Assembly (NCBI GenBank): GCA_900128395.1
Contig: LT649266.1
Location: forward strand, 1-51,846
Direction of reading: 5' to 3'
Source: Stramenopiles sp. TOSAG23-2
Lineage: Eukaryota > Sar
Length of the DNA stretch: 51,846 nt
In this document: positions 1 through 10,233 of the stretch, in pieces
Layout of the letters: each line of letters starts with the position of its first letter
Numbering within the stretch: position 1 is the stretch's first letter
The notes under the pieces: generated by a model
Told to the model about the DNA's origin: nothing
What the model saw: only the letters and a program-made list of their open reading frames with translations
The model's database searches: none
Made by a program: the position numbers and the translations under genes

Positions 1-170
1 AAGGCAATGGTGAATATAAGTGGGTAGATGGTGCTACATATACCGGTGAGTGGCACCAAAATAAAATGCATGGTAAAGGTGTATTTATTGATCCAGAGGA
101 AGTACGTTGGGAAGGTAAATTTCATAATGGAAAATATTATAATGGTAGATGCTATGTCACATTACGTTAA
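1..170 (+). CDS. MORN-repeat protein, C-terminal part only
   Basis: The gene enters from the left edge of the window; the reading frame starts at base 3 and ends at TAA 168-170. The visible 55 codons contain MORN-type units: a Y-x-G-x-W core followed by K-x-H-G-K-G, then a second degenerate unit W-E-G-K-F-x-N-G-K-Y-Y-N-G. MORN repeats form beta-hairpin sheets used in membrane-associated scaffolds, lipid kinases and ciliary proteins, but nothing here shows which type this is. The last unit is the true C-terminus, because stops follow in all frames. The family call is confident; the specific function is unknown. Confidence 0.75.
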   Translation, partial: GNGEYKWVDGATYTGEWHQNKMHGKGVFIDPEEVRWEGKFHNGKYYNGRCYVTLR

Positions 171-660
171 GCATCTATGTGTTATTATTGTCTATTTGTA
201 GCATGCGTGATATAAAGTTAGGATGTATATATATATATATATATATATCAATATCGTACATAACGAAAAATCTAAAAAATATTTGTTTACTAACTTTTTT
301 GAAGTGTGTGTTGTTTAAATGTAAAAAAAAAAAAGAGAGAGGAAAAGTTTGTTTTATTAGCAGGATGTAATATGAGACAGAATGAAAATATGATGGTATA
401 TATATGTAATGCCAGAATTCTAATATGCATAAAATATAAAAGGGAGAGGTAAAGGAAACAGGTGGGGCGTGGTGTTTAAAAAACTTTCTGCTCTGTATAT
501 AAGATATATAATATATCATATCTATTAATATTTTTAATATTTATAAAATAAAATAATTTCTTTTATTTAAAAATAAGATGTATTAATAATTATATTTATC
601 GATCATACAGTACATGCACTCTCTCTCATACTCACTTCACACCTCATCCCCAACATCATT
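171..660. other. A+T-rich convergent intergenic region
   Basis: No convincing gene. It lies between the convergent 3' ends of the MORN gene and the CPBP gene. It holds an (AT)n tract at about 225-249, poly-A and poly-T runs, and short chance ORFs read through the AT tract. Confidence 0.6.
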
Positions 661-1719
661 TTATGGCCATAACCAAAATTGTTTTTTATATAAAACAATT
701 AAACATAATAAGAAATTACAACATGAATGTACAATAATACAATTGAGTACATTCCCACCCATCCCAATACCATTATTATTAGTAGAGGAGAACAAAATGA
801 TATGCAATACCATACCCTTCACAATTCCTGGTAATATAGAAATTAAATAATGTTTCTTATCAACTTTTTTATCTGCATTATATGCATTGAATAATAACGA
901 TGTGATCAATGCAATTAATAGATTACCATGTCTACTTCCAACAATATATGTTATATATCCATTTCCTCCTTCGTTTAAAAAGATAATATTCATACGATGA
1001 TAAAAAAACATTCGAAATAACATTTCATCACATATTGGTAAAATAATAGATGCTTGTATTATTTTACATACAATCGATACAGTCACAATCATTGAATAAC
1101 TTTTATTATTTGTAATAAATGCTTGATATGGATTGTACATTGATGTTTCTTTTTGATGTTTATATGGTTCTCCTAATACAAAAGTACGATATAAATGAAG
1201 AAATAAAAACAAAGCAAAACCAATTGTGATACAATTAAATAGACCGATACCATTGTTAATATAGTTTTTCTTGCTTAATAATAATTCATCAATAGTAAAC
1301 ATATATTGAAGTTGATATAATATTATAAATATAATACTATTAAAACAACATTTCAAAATTTGTGAAAAACATTTATGTGCTTGTTCTGAGTCGGAACATA
1401 GATTAATATTATCTTCATACGTTCTATTGACAACTCTCATTGCAAGTGGTGATGATACTATTCCTACCATGACAGCAACGAATTGTGGCAATATTGTTTT
1501 AAATAAATCTACATCTTCTGATTTATGCGTTCCATTTATATAATCATATAATGCTGAAACACAACTAATAAGGGCATAAAAATTAAATATTAATGTTATT
1601 AAATGTAAAATACCACCTATTATACCTTTTTCTTTTAATTTTTCAATTTCATCATGTCTACCTTTTTTACTAGTATCATTTGTATTCTTATCGTTCTTTT
1701 TATTTAATCGTTGTCTCAT
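661..1719 (-). CDS. CPBP (CAAX/Rce1-type) intramembrane protease homologue with altered catalytic residues
   Basis: The protein has 352 residues, a basic hydrophilic N-terminus (1-32) and about eight hydrophobic segments. The CPBP family has three motifs in successive helices: EExxxR, FxxxH and HxxxN. All three positions are recognisable here: D231-E232-x3-R236, F277-x3-N281 and H331-x3-N335. In Rce1 the first Glu and the motif-2 His are essential, and here they are Asp and Asn. The protein may therefore be a weak or inactive relative; that is inference. Start is the ATG at 1719. The start lies 250 bp from the divergent SDR gene, so the two may share a promoter region. Low sequence conservation means another eight-helix fold is possible. 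Confidence 0.6.
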   Translation of the reverse strand: MRQRLNKKNDKNTNDTSKKGRHDEIEKLKEKGIIGGILHLITLIFNFYALISCVSALYDYINGTHKSEDVDLFKTILPQFVAVMVGIVSSPLAMRVVNRTYEDNINLCSDSEQAHKCFSQILKCCFNSIIFIILYQLQYMFTIDELLLSKKNYINNGIGLFNCITIGFALFLFLHLYRTFVLGEPYKHQKETSMYNPYQAFITNNKSYSMIVTVSIVCKIIQASIILPICDEMLFRMFFYHRMNIIFLNEGGNGYITYIVGSRHGNLLIALITSLLFNAYNADKKVDKKHYLISILPGIVKGMVLHIILFSSTNNNGIGMGGNVLNCIIVHSCCNFLLCLIVLYKKQFWLWP

Positions 1720-1969
1720 TTTTTTTTTGTTATCTATATGTTTTTGTTTTTGTTTGTTTTCTATTGTGTTGTCATTTTTCTTCTTTTTTATTTGTTGTTA
1801 GTTGTCGTAATAATGAGAGATAAAATCATAAAATCCTCTCGTTTTATACAAATAGAAGAAATATAGAAATATAGAAATATAAAAGTAATAAAGGAAAAAT
1901 GATAAATGTGGAAAAATAAAAACAACTAAAAAAACTGCATACATTGTAGTAATAAAATTAACGTAAAGA

Positions 1970-2635
1970 ATGCCACCAACAGTATTCATCGTCGGTGCAA
2001 GTCGTGGAATTGGTAAAGGACTTGTTGATGTCTTTCATAAAGCAGGATGGAGTGTACACGCAACAATAAGAAATACTAATGTTACATTTCCGTCTAATGT
2101 TGTTACTCATTTAATGGATGTTGAAAATGAAGATCAAATACAATCAGTAGCAAATAGTGCAAAATTGTATAATGTGCCTAGTATTGATTTATTTATACAC
2201 AATGCTGGAGTAAAACCATCTGATTCGATCTCCGATGCACAATGTCTCAATATTAATACGGAAGGTCCATTTCGTGTTATCAATGCGTTTATGAAAAAAA
2301 TCACAGATACAGAAAGTCAAAAAAAAGTATGTATTATAACTTCAAAATTAGGATCTCGCGAAAGATTCGGTGGAGGAAAAACACCAAGGGATACCTATGG
2401 AAAAAGTAAATGTTATTTAAATGATAAATTTCGCAAAGTGGAACCAGAATGGAGAAAACATGGGGTACAAAGTATTGTGTTACATCCAGGATGGGTCGTA
2501 ACAGATATGGGTGGCACATCTGCACCAACCTCGATTGAAGAATCTGCAAATGGTATATATAAAGTTTGCGTCACTATGAATTCAGATTATTGTGGAAAAT
2601 TTTATACATTTGAAGGAAAGGAACATCCATGGTAA
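1970..2635 (+). CDS. short-chain dehydrogenase/reductase (SDR), C-factor-like
   Basis: A complete 221-residue classical SDR. It has the glycine-rich NAD(P)-binding loop G9-A-S-R-G-I-G15, the structural H77-N-A-G80 (usually NNAG), an Asn in the N94-I-N-T segment, catalytic Ser125, and Y143-x3-K147. The spacing matches the family and the length is normal for a minimal SDR. These enzymes move hydride between NAD(P)H and a carbonyl or alcohol; the substrate cannot be read from sequence. The short substrate loop and the late P-G-W motif (173-175) resemble the C-factor/sniffer branch. It is probably cytosolic, as there is no targeting peptide. The ATG at 1970 is immediately upstream of the P-P-T-V-F-I-V-G beta strand, so the start is well supported. 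Confidence 0.88.
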   Translation: MPPTVFIVGASRGIGKGLVDVFHKAGWSVHATIRNTNVTFPSNVVTHLMDVENEDQIQSVANSAKLYNVPSIDLFIHNAGVKPSDSISDAQCLNINTEGPFRVINAFMKKITDTESQKKVCIITSKLGSRERFGGGKTPRDTYGKSKCYLNDKFRKVEPEWRKHGVQSIVLHPGWVVTDMGGTSAPTSIEESANGIYKVCVTMNSDYCGKFYTFEGKEHPW

Positions 2636-3335
2636 AAGATTTTTGAATTTAGTGTGTGCAGTAAGTGTTGTTGTGGGAAGAGATGTGCATGAAAAGTAAA
2701 AATATGTGTGTGTGTTGTGTGTGTGTGGTAGAAATTAATTATGTTTTGTTTGTTTCTTTCAATGTAGTTTAAATTGCTTTCTACAGATGATTGATACAGT
2801 TTGCTATCAATATATTTTTTTCAAAGAAGAGAAAAGGAACTGACTTTCATGGATGATTGTCGTATTTTGTCCACCTGGCCACGGCCACGCTATCAAATGT
2901 TCAATAATTTATACTTGAAAGGGTAAATTAGAATATCAACAAAAAAACTCATCATCGATTTTCTAAAATCTTATCAAATGGCACACAATGACTATTAATA
3001 CAAAATTATTAAGTAGTAAAATTCTAATACCAGTTTAAGTATAATTATGAATATTTTGATAGGTATTTTAGTGATTTCCATTTTCTCATTTTCACACATT
3101 TCTTCCTGAAAATTGATAAATATTTCCGCAAAAATGATTGATTTTACATACTTTCCAATCAAATAGTCTATCAAGTATAATATGTTAAAATAGCACTGAA
3201 TAGGATTGTTTTTACATATTAAACGTCTTTTGACACATTAAACGACTGTGGCACTGCATTTAAAATTTCTTATTTAACTGTACCGGCCTAATAGCCACAG
3301 GTAAAATTCTAGGCTGCCTATAAGCTAGATGATAG
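2636..3335. other. non-coding A+T-rich stretch
   Basis: Nothing gene-like seen. It contains a (GT)-rich patch near 2707-2727 and low-complexity A/T sequence. In-frame stops directly precede the VCBS fragment that follows. Confidence 0.5.
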
Positions 3336-3818
3336 GCTGCCGATTTCGATGGTGATGGCGACATGGATGTGGTGTATGCGCGTATCTCTGGTCTATATGG
3401 AGACGTAAAATGGTTTGAAAATACAGATGGAAGAGGTACATTTGGTTCTCCTAAGACTATTATCGCAAGCATGCGTAAAATGTATAAAGTCCATGCTGCG
3501 GATATAGATGGTGATGGTGATATGGATCTGTTAACCACATCTGAAAGAGAAAACAAACTACTTTGGTCTGAGAATACAGATGGAAAAGGGACATTTAGTG
3601 CTCCGAAGTTAATAGATGATACAGAACGCTCCCCTGTATTTGTGCATGCTGCGGATATTGATGGCGATGGCGATATGGATGTGTTAAGTAGAAATAATGA
3701 TGAAATAGCGTGGTATGAAAATAAAGATGGAAAAGGGACTTTTAGCGCCCATAAGACAATTGCCTCGGACGCGGGAAAGGCATATTCCGTGTATGCTGCC
3801 GATATCGATGGTGATTGA
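3336..3818 (+). pseudogene. FG-GAP/VCBS-repeat protein fragment, broken at both ends
   Basis: The frame encodes about four copies of the VCBS/FG-GAP unit: A-A-D-[IF]-D-G-D-G-D-M-D-[VL], then a W-[FY]-E-N-x-D-G-x-G-T-F hairpin. The Asp-rich loops are the calcium-binding part of a beta-propeller blade. A TAG at 3333-3335 abuts the first unit and a TGA cuts the last one in the middle of its D-I-D-G-D loop. There is no ATG with a signal peptide, although such proteins are normally secreted and have many more blades. I read it as a gene relic. About 30 bases on, another frame is open through 3907-3909, which might be the displaced tail; that is only a guess. Confidence 0.6.
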
Positions 3819-3909
3819 TAAAAGAGTAGAAAAGACGAAAATAGTTCCTATGTCTAATGATGAATCATCGAGAGAGAAGGCAGAGAAAGCTTGGGAGGTC
3901 AAACAATAA

Positions 3910-4279
3910 AAATAAAATGTGGGGTGTATTTTTGATTTTATGTCCATATGCGAGAAAAAACGCTTGGAAAGAGGAGTGAAAGTGTTTTGTTGTTGTTGTT
4001 TTAAAATTTATAACAAAAAAAAATAAAAGACTCATTAATATTTTTAATATTTTATACACAGAGATATTATTTAAATTACGAAAATTGTGTTACGTTCTTT
4101 CACGTTTTTTTGGTCATGTCTTGGATTTAGAATGGACACAGCAGGTACTACAAAATAAAACTACACATCAGTATTGAAAAATGAACCATTTATTGGAAAT
4201 CTGCGCCGAACAACTCCGAATCCTGGGCTGGCTGGGCTGGGCTAGCTCTAGCTAGAGCTAGCTCCTAGCTAGCTCTAGT
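3910..4279. other. intergenic, ending in a palindromic CTAG-rich patch
   Basis: No gene seen. The right end is unusually G+C-rich for this genome: GCTGG repeats at about 4225-4240, followed by a perfect 22-bp palindrome at 4241-4262 built from GCTAGCTCTAG and its complement. The hAT-like element lies immediately to the right. Confidence 0.5.
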
Positions 4280-4633
4280 CTAGCAGATAGGGCTGATGGA
4301 ATGGGGACATTCGAGGCGGGCGGCGGGCAGATCGTGGGGACGCAAATGGGGATTTTACATAGAAATATCATTAATCCCTAACTATCCCAATGCTAAATGA
4401 TATGTCAATAAACTAAAAATGATAGGTGGGGACACTGGTTTTACTTTACATTTTGAGGTCAAAGGTACAAAAAAATCCACAAAAGTAATTATGATAGGTT
4501 AAAAAAAGAATATAACTTTTACAAAATAAGTAAGGAGAAATTTGAGCCCGGGCGGCTGGCAGATGTCCCCAAAATATGTGTCCCCAAAGCAAATTGTGGG
4601 GAAAATCCCCATTCCATCAGCCCTACTAGCAGA
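4280..4633. mobile_element. hAT-like MITE with 8-bp target-site duplication
   Basis: The element body spans 4288-4625 (338 bp). Its ends are a perfect 20-bp terminal inverted repeat, TAGGGCTGATGGAATGGGGA at 4288-4307 and its reverse complement at 4606-4625. An exact 8-bp direct repeat CTAGCAGA flanks both sides (4280-4287, 4626-4633). An 8-bp duplication and termini beginning with a [CT]AGGG-like sequence are typical of the hAT superfamily. There is no transposase ORF inside, so it is non-autonomous. The G+C-rich ends contrast with the A+T-rich surroundings. Confidence 0.72.
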
Positions 4634-5047
4634 TAGCCGCTTTCTGGCCGCCTTAGCCTTATTACTGTACTGTCCTGTATGTAGGATGTAGGTAGCTCAA
4701 ATGCCAAATGTGTACACATTATTGGACTTATGGTTTCACAGAACTCTTATTAATAATAATGTTGCTAATCTCATATTTTACATCACATAGCCATGAGGAT
4801 ATATATTGTATGTGAAATAACTAACTGACGTAGATACGTATAGATATATGGATTCAATAGATAAATATTATATATTCTTTTTCCTCTGTCGTCTGTGGTA
4901 TTATAGATTAATTTTTAGTGCATTACACACACATACTTTTCTTCTCTGGTAATAAATAATTACATATACATAATTATAACAAAAGAAATAGACCTTCGTT
5001 TATATTATGAGTAACCATACAATAAATAAAACGGGATCCATCATACC
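4634..5047. other. non-coding stretch
   Basis: No gene or RNA recognised. A+T-rich sequence with short TATA-like patches. Confidence 0.45.
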
Positions 5048-5185
5048 ATGTTATCTACTGAAGAAGATGATGATATAAGTGACGTTTCAAGTAGTAGTAG
5101 TAGTAACAGTGAGGATGATCCAGATGAGAAGCAAAATGGGTCAAACGTTGTAAATCCATTAGCAAATGTTCGTAACTTAGCATAA
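5048..5185 (+). CDS. small acidic Ser-rich ORF (45 codons), hypothetical
   Basis: The short frame starts at an ATG and encodes an acidic peptide: a TEEDDDISD block, a run of six serines encoded by AGT/TCA repeats, then S-E-D-D-P-D-E-K and a neutral tail. The bias toward D/E/S codons is like coding DNA in this window and unlike its spacers. It could be a first exon, the remnant of a larger gene, or a genuine small protein. No domain is recognisable. Confidence 0.3.
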   Translation: MLSTEEDDDISDVSSSSSSNSEDDPDEKQNGSNVVNPLANVRNLA

Positions 5186-5692
5186 GAAGAAGCTACTGAT
5201 ATAATTAAAACTAAATTTTAACTTTTGTTCTCGCATAAATTTTAAAAGTTATATACCACACGAAAGAAGTATTAAAAAAAAACCATTTTGTTGTCAAAAA
5301 TCTGTTTAAGCTTTAACATAAAAATATCCTCTGAAAAAAGGGGTTGTGCTATATGCTATATACGTATTCGTGCATTCCAGCATTCCTGGCATTCTGGCAT
5401 TCCAGGTTCCTCTCTGGTTCCAGGTGTGACTAAATGAAGTTAAGGTGTACACGGTATACATAAAAAAAAGTGTGAGAAGAAGAAGGAACAACCACAGGTG
5501 TGTGTGTGTGTGTGTAATAATTTTTAATCTTACACCTTACAAAAATGTTTTATCATTTTCCTAATACTGTATAGTGTTATTTTATTTATACTAGCTCTAT
5601 ATTAATACTAGTAAAAATGTGTAATATTACACACACGAATATTTATAATCAAGATATGATATTTATTATGTTTTTTTTATATTTTTTTACTT
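5186..5692. other. intergenic 3' of COPB1
   Basis: No gene. It contains short imperfect CATTC(C/T)(A/G)G repeats at about 5374-5409 and a (GT)n tract at about 5499-5514. Confidence 0.45.
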
Positions 5693-8617
5693 TTATTTAC
5701 TACTCTCTGCTTCTTTTGCAGATGGCCCTTTCTTTTGCTCACTAGTAATTCTATCTCCTAATGACAAAGCTATGCCTTGAGTTTTACTACGTATACGTAT
5801 TGCTCCAATAACTCTGGAAGTAACAGTTTTGCCATTTGGCACTTGTATACATTCCACACTTACATTAATAAGTGCATCTTCACCAAAAATACTTCTTGCG
5901 TACAAATTTGCTGCTAAGAAATTACATTCGCCACCAATCGCTTTTGGTGGTGTCAAGCAATTCATGTTTGTAATTGACATGATATGCGTTAAATACTCGT
6001 GTAAATCGTCCATTGATGTATTGACCGTTACCTTATTTTCCCATTCAAATTCAGCCCACATGGAACGGAATTTTGCTTCTGTGCACGTAGCTGGTTTGAT
6101 GTAATCCATAATATCAACACGTATATCATGTAAATTTAACACTGTATTTTCTGCTCTTGTTGAAGAGTCAAAGACAATATTTCCGAAAATATGGCCAGTT
6201 TCCGTGGAGGAAACTTTAATATTTGTCTTCACCGTTTTTCTATCATGGGGACCAAGCGTAAATGCTGCTGGCCTTTCAACAATTTTCAAATCACCCATTG
6301 TTGCTAATTCAATTGTAATATTTGTCAATGTTTGCGGTGTACGATTCATAACTAATACTTCAATGACGATATCATAATCAAGTACTGTGACATATGCTTC
6401 AGCATATATCGGATCTGCAAATCCTGTCAATTGGAATACTTTTTTCAAACGCTCCCTGAAATCAGAAAATCTACCAACTTGTTCACCAGTTGCTTTACTA
6501 ATATCTGCTTCATCATCCAAATCTACTTCTTTTGCACCGATCAAACGTCGCTCTCTTAATTGTCTAAAACTAATCAATGAATCTGCTTGTGACACAACTT
6601 TGGTCACTCCATCCTCATCTTCATCGTCATCGTTTCCAGTGCCGCCAGCAGATGCATCTTTATTTGCACGGCGATCTTTTACCATTTCATCAAAACATAT
6701 GCCACAATCATCAATAAAATTATTCCTCAATGCATTGGATGCATTTGGATCACCTAATACACGTAACCATAGTACTATACGATCAAATGCATCTTGATCC
6801 ATTCGTTTAGATGAATTTAATAATAATTGACCAAGCTTTACCATACTGCACATGGTCAACATGGTATGAACTTGCAATCGTTTTACATCGTTGGTATCAT
6901 ATCCACCTTTCATTGCACCAAGATTAAGTATCATTTTTGACAATGCTGCACATAATGATGTAGCAACGAAGAAATTTCCTTCAACAACCATAGTACGCAA
7001 TGGTGTTGAATCGTCCATCCCTGAATCATCATTATTAGATGAGACGCTTGGCAACGATGTTTGCGTAGCATAAGTGCCATCAGCTAATACAGTCACCGTA
7101 GTGCGAGGTGTATCATCAACGACAGCATCGTTATTATTGTTATTATTATCATCAGAAACTTTTGGTAACAATGGTAATGGACCAAGTGCATCAGATATTA
7201 CACTAAAATTTTGTAAGATCAGTTCTTCCGTAGTACTGTATTCACCAAAAATCCACAAAATAGCACGCATAACATCAGCATTTTTAACTACTGAGATGGA
7301 AACACTCAATTGTTCTAAAATATTTCCTTGCAAATCGCTATATTCTTTCATAATCTCCCGTATGAACAAAATGACTTCCAAACCACCTTCGCTGCTTAAA
7401 AATTCCAATAGAACAGGCACGACAGTTTTTGCAACGGTTGGAAAACGTACAGCAATACTATGTATGGCACGTACTAATAATTGTCTAAATCGTCCAGAAT
7501 TATCAATGGAAGAATCTTGCGTTTTCATCAATTCTTTCTTCAATAATAATACAACTTCATCCACATTTTTCACCGATACTAAACCTAACACGATACTCAT
7601 TGTTTTCGCGCATATATCCATATTTGGACTAGCTAATGCACGTGAAATATCCATCGTATGCTCTTGCACTAATTTTTTATGTTGCTTCGTAAGTTTTGCT
7701 AAACGATCTAAAATGATCAATTTAATATTATTATCCGAGCGATTGCTAGTTAACAACCTGGCATATGTACCAGCTGCTGCACGAACTGCAGTAGCAGCGC
7801 TTGATAATGATACAAGTGTCCATGCCGCTTCATATGAAACTGCATGTGAATCATTATTTAATAAATTATACACTGTCATGATAAATCTGCTTTTTTGTGT
7901 TATATCTTCCCTGCAAACTTTTCTAACTAGTTCCAATACGACTAATTGAAATCCATCACCAAATTTAGTAATTGAATCTTCATTTTCTGCTAAATAATCC
8001 ATAGCACGTGCCGTATCGCATTGAAACAACATGAGGAAACCATTTCGTCTTGCACTGGTATCGCTTTCGCTTTTTAAAAAATTCTCAACGTCCTCTGGTG
8101 CATCTGGCAGCAACTCTGGGAATGCCTTGTACATGCTATAGATACATAACACAGCATTTCTACGTACGTATGCTACACGATGATCTAAATTTTCTTTAAT
8201 TGCTGGAATTAAAGGTTCAATCAACTCCACTTCCTTTAACTTGCATAAAAATCGTAATGTAGACCCACGTACAAACTCATTTGGATGTACTAAATCATTA
8301 CGTATAGCATTGCATACCAATATCATCTCTGTTTTTAATTTGCCATTATCATCGTATTTTTTGACAATTTCCCAATATACGTATAGCAATTTTTTCAATT
8401 GCTTATTGCGTGTATTAATGCAATAACGAATAACATGCATCATAGTATTTGAAGCTAATTTTTCACCTGAAATTAACATTAATATCAACGTTTTTATCGC
8501 TTCAATTTTATCTTTGTCATCGTTGCTTTCCATCAATACACGCAAATTATCAGCCGTTGATCCTTGCGATTTATTATATGCAATCAACACGGTACAATTT
8601 TCTTCCACACTTGACAT
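5693..8617 (-). CDS. COPB1: coatomer subunit beta (beta-COP)
   Basis: A full-length 974-residue beta-COP (the family is about 950) in one uninterrupted exon. Beta-COP is part of the F-subcomplex of COPI coatomer, which coats vesicles for Golgi-to-ER and intra-Golgi traffic. Residues about 20-540 form the adaptin-type helical solenoid. A low-complexity Asn/Asp linker lies near 490-500, where the trunk meets the hinge. Residues about 690-830 match the coatomer beta C-terminal domain, and about 835-965 the appendage platform (K-P-A-T-C-T-E-A-K-F-R-S-M-W, then a C-N-F-L-A-A-N-L-Y-A block). The ATG at 8617 begins an M-S-S-V-E-E-N-C-T-V-L-I sequence aligned to the family N-terminus. An (AT)n tract lies 16-35 bp upstream. 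Confidence 0.95.
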   Translation of the reverse strand: MSSVEENCTVLIAYNKSQGSTADNLRVLMESNDDKDKIEAIKTLILMLISGEKLASNTMMHVIRYCINTRNKQLKKLLYVYWEIVKKYDDNGKLKTEMILVCNAIRNDLVHPNEFVRGSTLRFLCKLKEVELIEPLIPAIKENLDHRVAYVRRNAVLCIYSMYKAFPELLPDAPEDVENFLKSESDTSARRNGFLMLFQCDTARAMDYLAENEDSITKFGDGFQLVVLELVRKVCREDITQKSRFIMTVYNLLNNDSHAVSYEAAWTLVSLSSAATAVRAAAGTYARLLTSNRSDNNIKLIILDRLAKLTKQHKKLVQEHTMDISRALASPNMDICAKTMSIVLGLVSVKNVDEVVLLLKKELMKTQDSSIDNSGRFRQLLVRAIHSIAVRFPTVAKTVVPVLLEFLSSEGGLEVILFIREIMKEYSDLQGNILEQLSVSISVVKNADVMRAILWIFGEYSTTEELILQNFSVISDALGPLPLLPKVSDDNNNNNNDAVVDDTPRTTVTVLADGTYATQTSLPSVSSNNDDSGMDDSTPLRTMVVEGNFFVATSLCAALSKMILNLGAMKGGYDTNDVKRLQVHTMLTMCSMVKLGQLLLNSSKRMDQDAFDRIVLWLRVLGDPNASNALRNNFIDDCGICFDEMVKDRRANKDASAGGTGNDDDEDEDGVTKVVSQADSLISFRQLRERRLIGAKEVDLDDEADISKATGEQVGRFSDFRERLKKVFQLTGFADPIYAEAYVTVLDYDIVIEVLVMNRTPQTLTNITIELATMGDLKIVERPAAFTLGPHDRKTVKTNIKVSSTETGHIFGNIVFDSSTRAENTVLNLHDIRVDIMDYIKPATCTEAKFRSMWAEFEWENKVTVNTSMDDLHEYLTHIMSITNMNCLTPPKAIGGECNFLAANLYARSIFGEDALINVSVECIQVPNGKTVTSRVIGAIRIRSKTQGIALSLGDRITSEQKKGPSAKEAESSK

Positions 8618-9723
8618 TTTTGTAATTAATTAATATATATATATATATATGTTTTTATTTGTTTAAATTATAATGTGTCACACAGAGCCTCCCAAGAAAT
8701 TACCAAAAATAATGTATATATATTTATATATAATAAAATAGGAAAATATGTAGTAGATGGTTGGATACGACACTACTACGTATATATGTATATATAATGA
8801 AATATACTATGAAACGTATAGTTATTTGTAGGTAGGTATATCTTTCTGTATATTTACACTTCTACTACGTCTATATATGTTTGCATCATCATCTTGTATG
8901 GATCCATTCTAATTATTTCTTCTTCCCATCATTTATTCATTTTTATGTTGTTTATTTTTGTGATTATTATTATTGGTGGTGGATGAGGGATTTTTGAACT
9001 TGTCCTGGTATAGAAATAGCAGAGAGAGAGAAATAGCCTTCTGGCCTTTATAATATCCTAAATCCACTGCTAAATCCTTTTGCATCCTTTTCTCTCTGCA
9101 TCCTTGCTAACTTCTTTATCTTATCAAAAATTATATTATTAAGGTCTAATGTGTGCTGCCTGTGTGCTGCGTAAGTTAAAGTGTAATATTAAAATATTGT
9201 AGCTATAATTATTAGACGACTAACTATACTGGTTTTTGGTTTTTGGCACGGCAATCTGGCAAAGTTCCAATTTAAGCAGATGGATACCATTGGATAGCAT
9301 TTAAATATTTATGTATACTACCAACTACAATAACCCTCAATATCATTAGTAGCCAAATAGCATTGTAACTATCTTTAGTAAGCGAATAGCATTCCAGCAT
9401 GGGTGTAAGGTATATGGCCCAAAGAAGTTTTTTGTTATAGTAAGTACCACCAGGTAGTGTTGCAAGTATAAATTTAATACATATTTTAAATTATTATTTA
9501 TGAATAATTTATTATTTCAATTGTGCAATTATAAATCTAAATAAAAAAAAAGAAACAAAAGTAAAACAAAGAATTGTACCAGGTGTAGCGGGGATACACG
9601 TGTAGACGATATTGAAATTTGCCTTTTGGGCTTGACATTGCATCCTCATCGTCTTTCCACTTTCCTTTCTATCGTCTTCTTATTTTGTATATATATATAT
9701 ATTCACATAAACCAATATAAAGA
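8618..9723. other. divergent COPB1/MED31 intergenic region
   Basis: About 1.1 kb with no recognisable gene. (AT)n tracts sit directly upstream of both start codons (about 8634-8651 and 9689-9703), as expected for two divergent promoters. The middle is A+T-rich with no repeat longer than 20 bp that I noticed. Confidence 0.5.
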
Positions 9724-10056
9724 ATGTCATCCATAATAAATAATGAACCGAATTTTAGGCAGGATTTAGAATTTGTATGTTGTTTAGCAAATCCACAATA
9801 TTTAAATTCATTAGCTACACAAGGATATTTTGATGATGAAGCATTTATACGGTATTTAAAATATCTATTATATTTCAAACGTCCTGAATATGTAAAATAT
9901 ATATTATTTCCACATTGTTTATTTTTCTTAGAATTATTACAAAATGAAAAATTTAGAGATAGTATGAAAGATCAATGGTTTGTTGAACGTGAAGTAATGA
10001 GTGCACAAGCAAGTCAATGGAGAGCATATGCAAAAGAATTGACAAAAACAAGTTAA
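9724..10056 (+). CDS. MED31: Mediator complex subunit 31 (SOH1)
   Basis: A 110-residue protein covering the whole MED31 domain. Conserved blocks seen: F-x-x-[DE]-L-E-F-V-C-C-L-A-N-P-x-Y-L (residues about 11-27), Q-G-Y-[FL]-x-D-[EP]-x-F-[IV]-x-Y-L-K-Y-L-x-Y-[FW]-[KR]-x-P-E-Y-x-K-[YF], and the following Y-P-x-C-L-x-F-L-[ED]-L-L-Q-like helix (here F-P-H-C-L-F-F-L-E-L-L-Q). MED31 sits at the knob/middle-module interface of Mediator and supports RNA polymerase II initiation. The protein has almost no terminal extension. It is convergent with IFRD, 177 bp away. An (AT)n tract lies about 20 bp upstream of the ATG. Confidence 0.95.
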   Translation: MSSIINNEPNFRQDLEFVCCLANPQYLNSLATQGYFDDEAFIRYLKYLLYFKRPEYVKYILFPHCLFFLELLQNEKFRDSMKDQWFVEREVMSAQASQWRAYAKELTKTS

Positions 10057-10233
10057 AAGAGAGAGACGGGGGGGGGCTCACTCGTATTCACAAAAAGTTC
10101 CACAAAAGATGTACTATTTTTATTTTATATGATATTTTTATTTAAAAATTACGAGTATCTGATTCGTATATCTGTTTACATTTTGAAACGCGATATATTA
10201 TTATTTATATATATATGAGATAAATATCTCTCT

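Noticed and set aside
7074-7949. 291-codon plus-strand ORF inside COPB1
   Set aside because: It is antisense to a fully conserved beta-COP frame and has shadow composition (Ser/Thr/Phe/Leu) without a domain.
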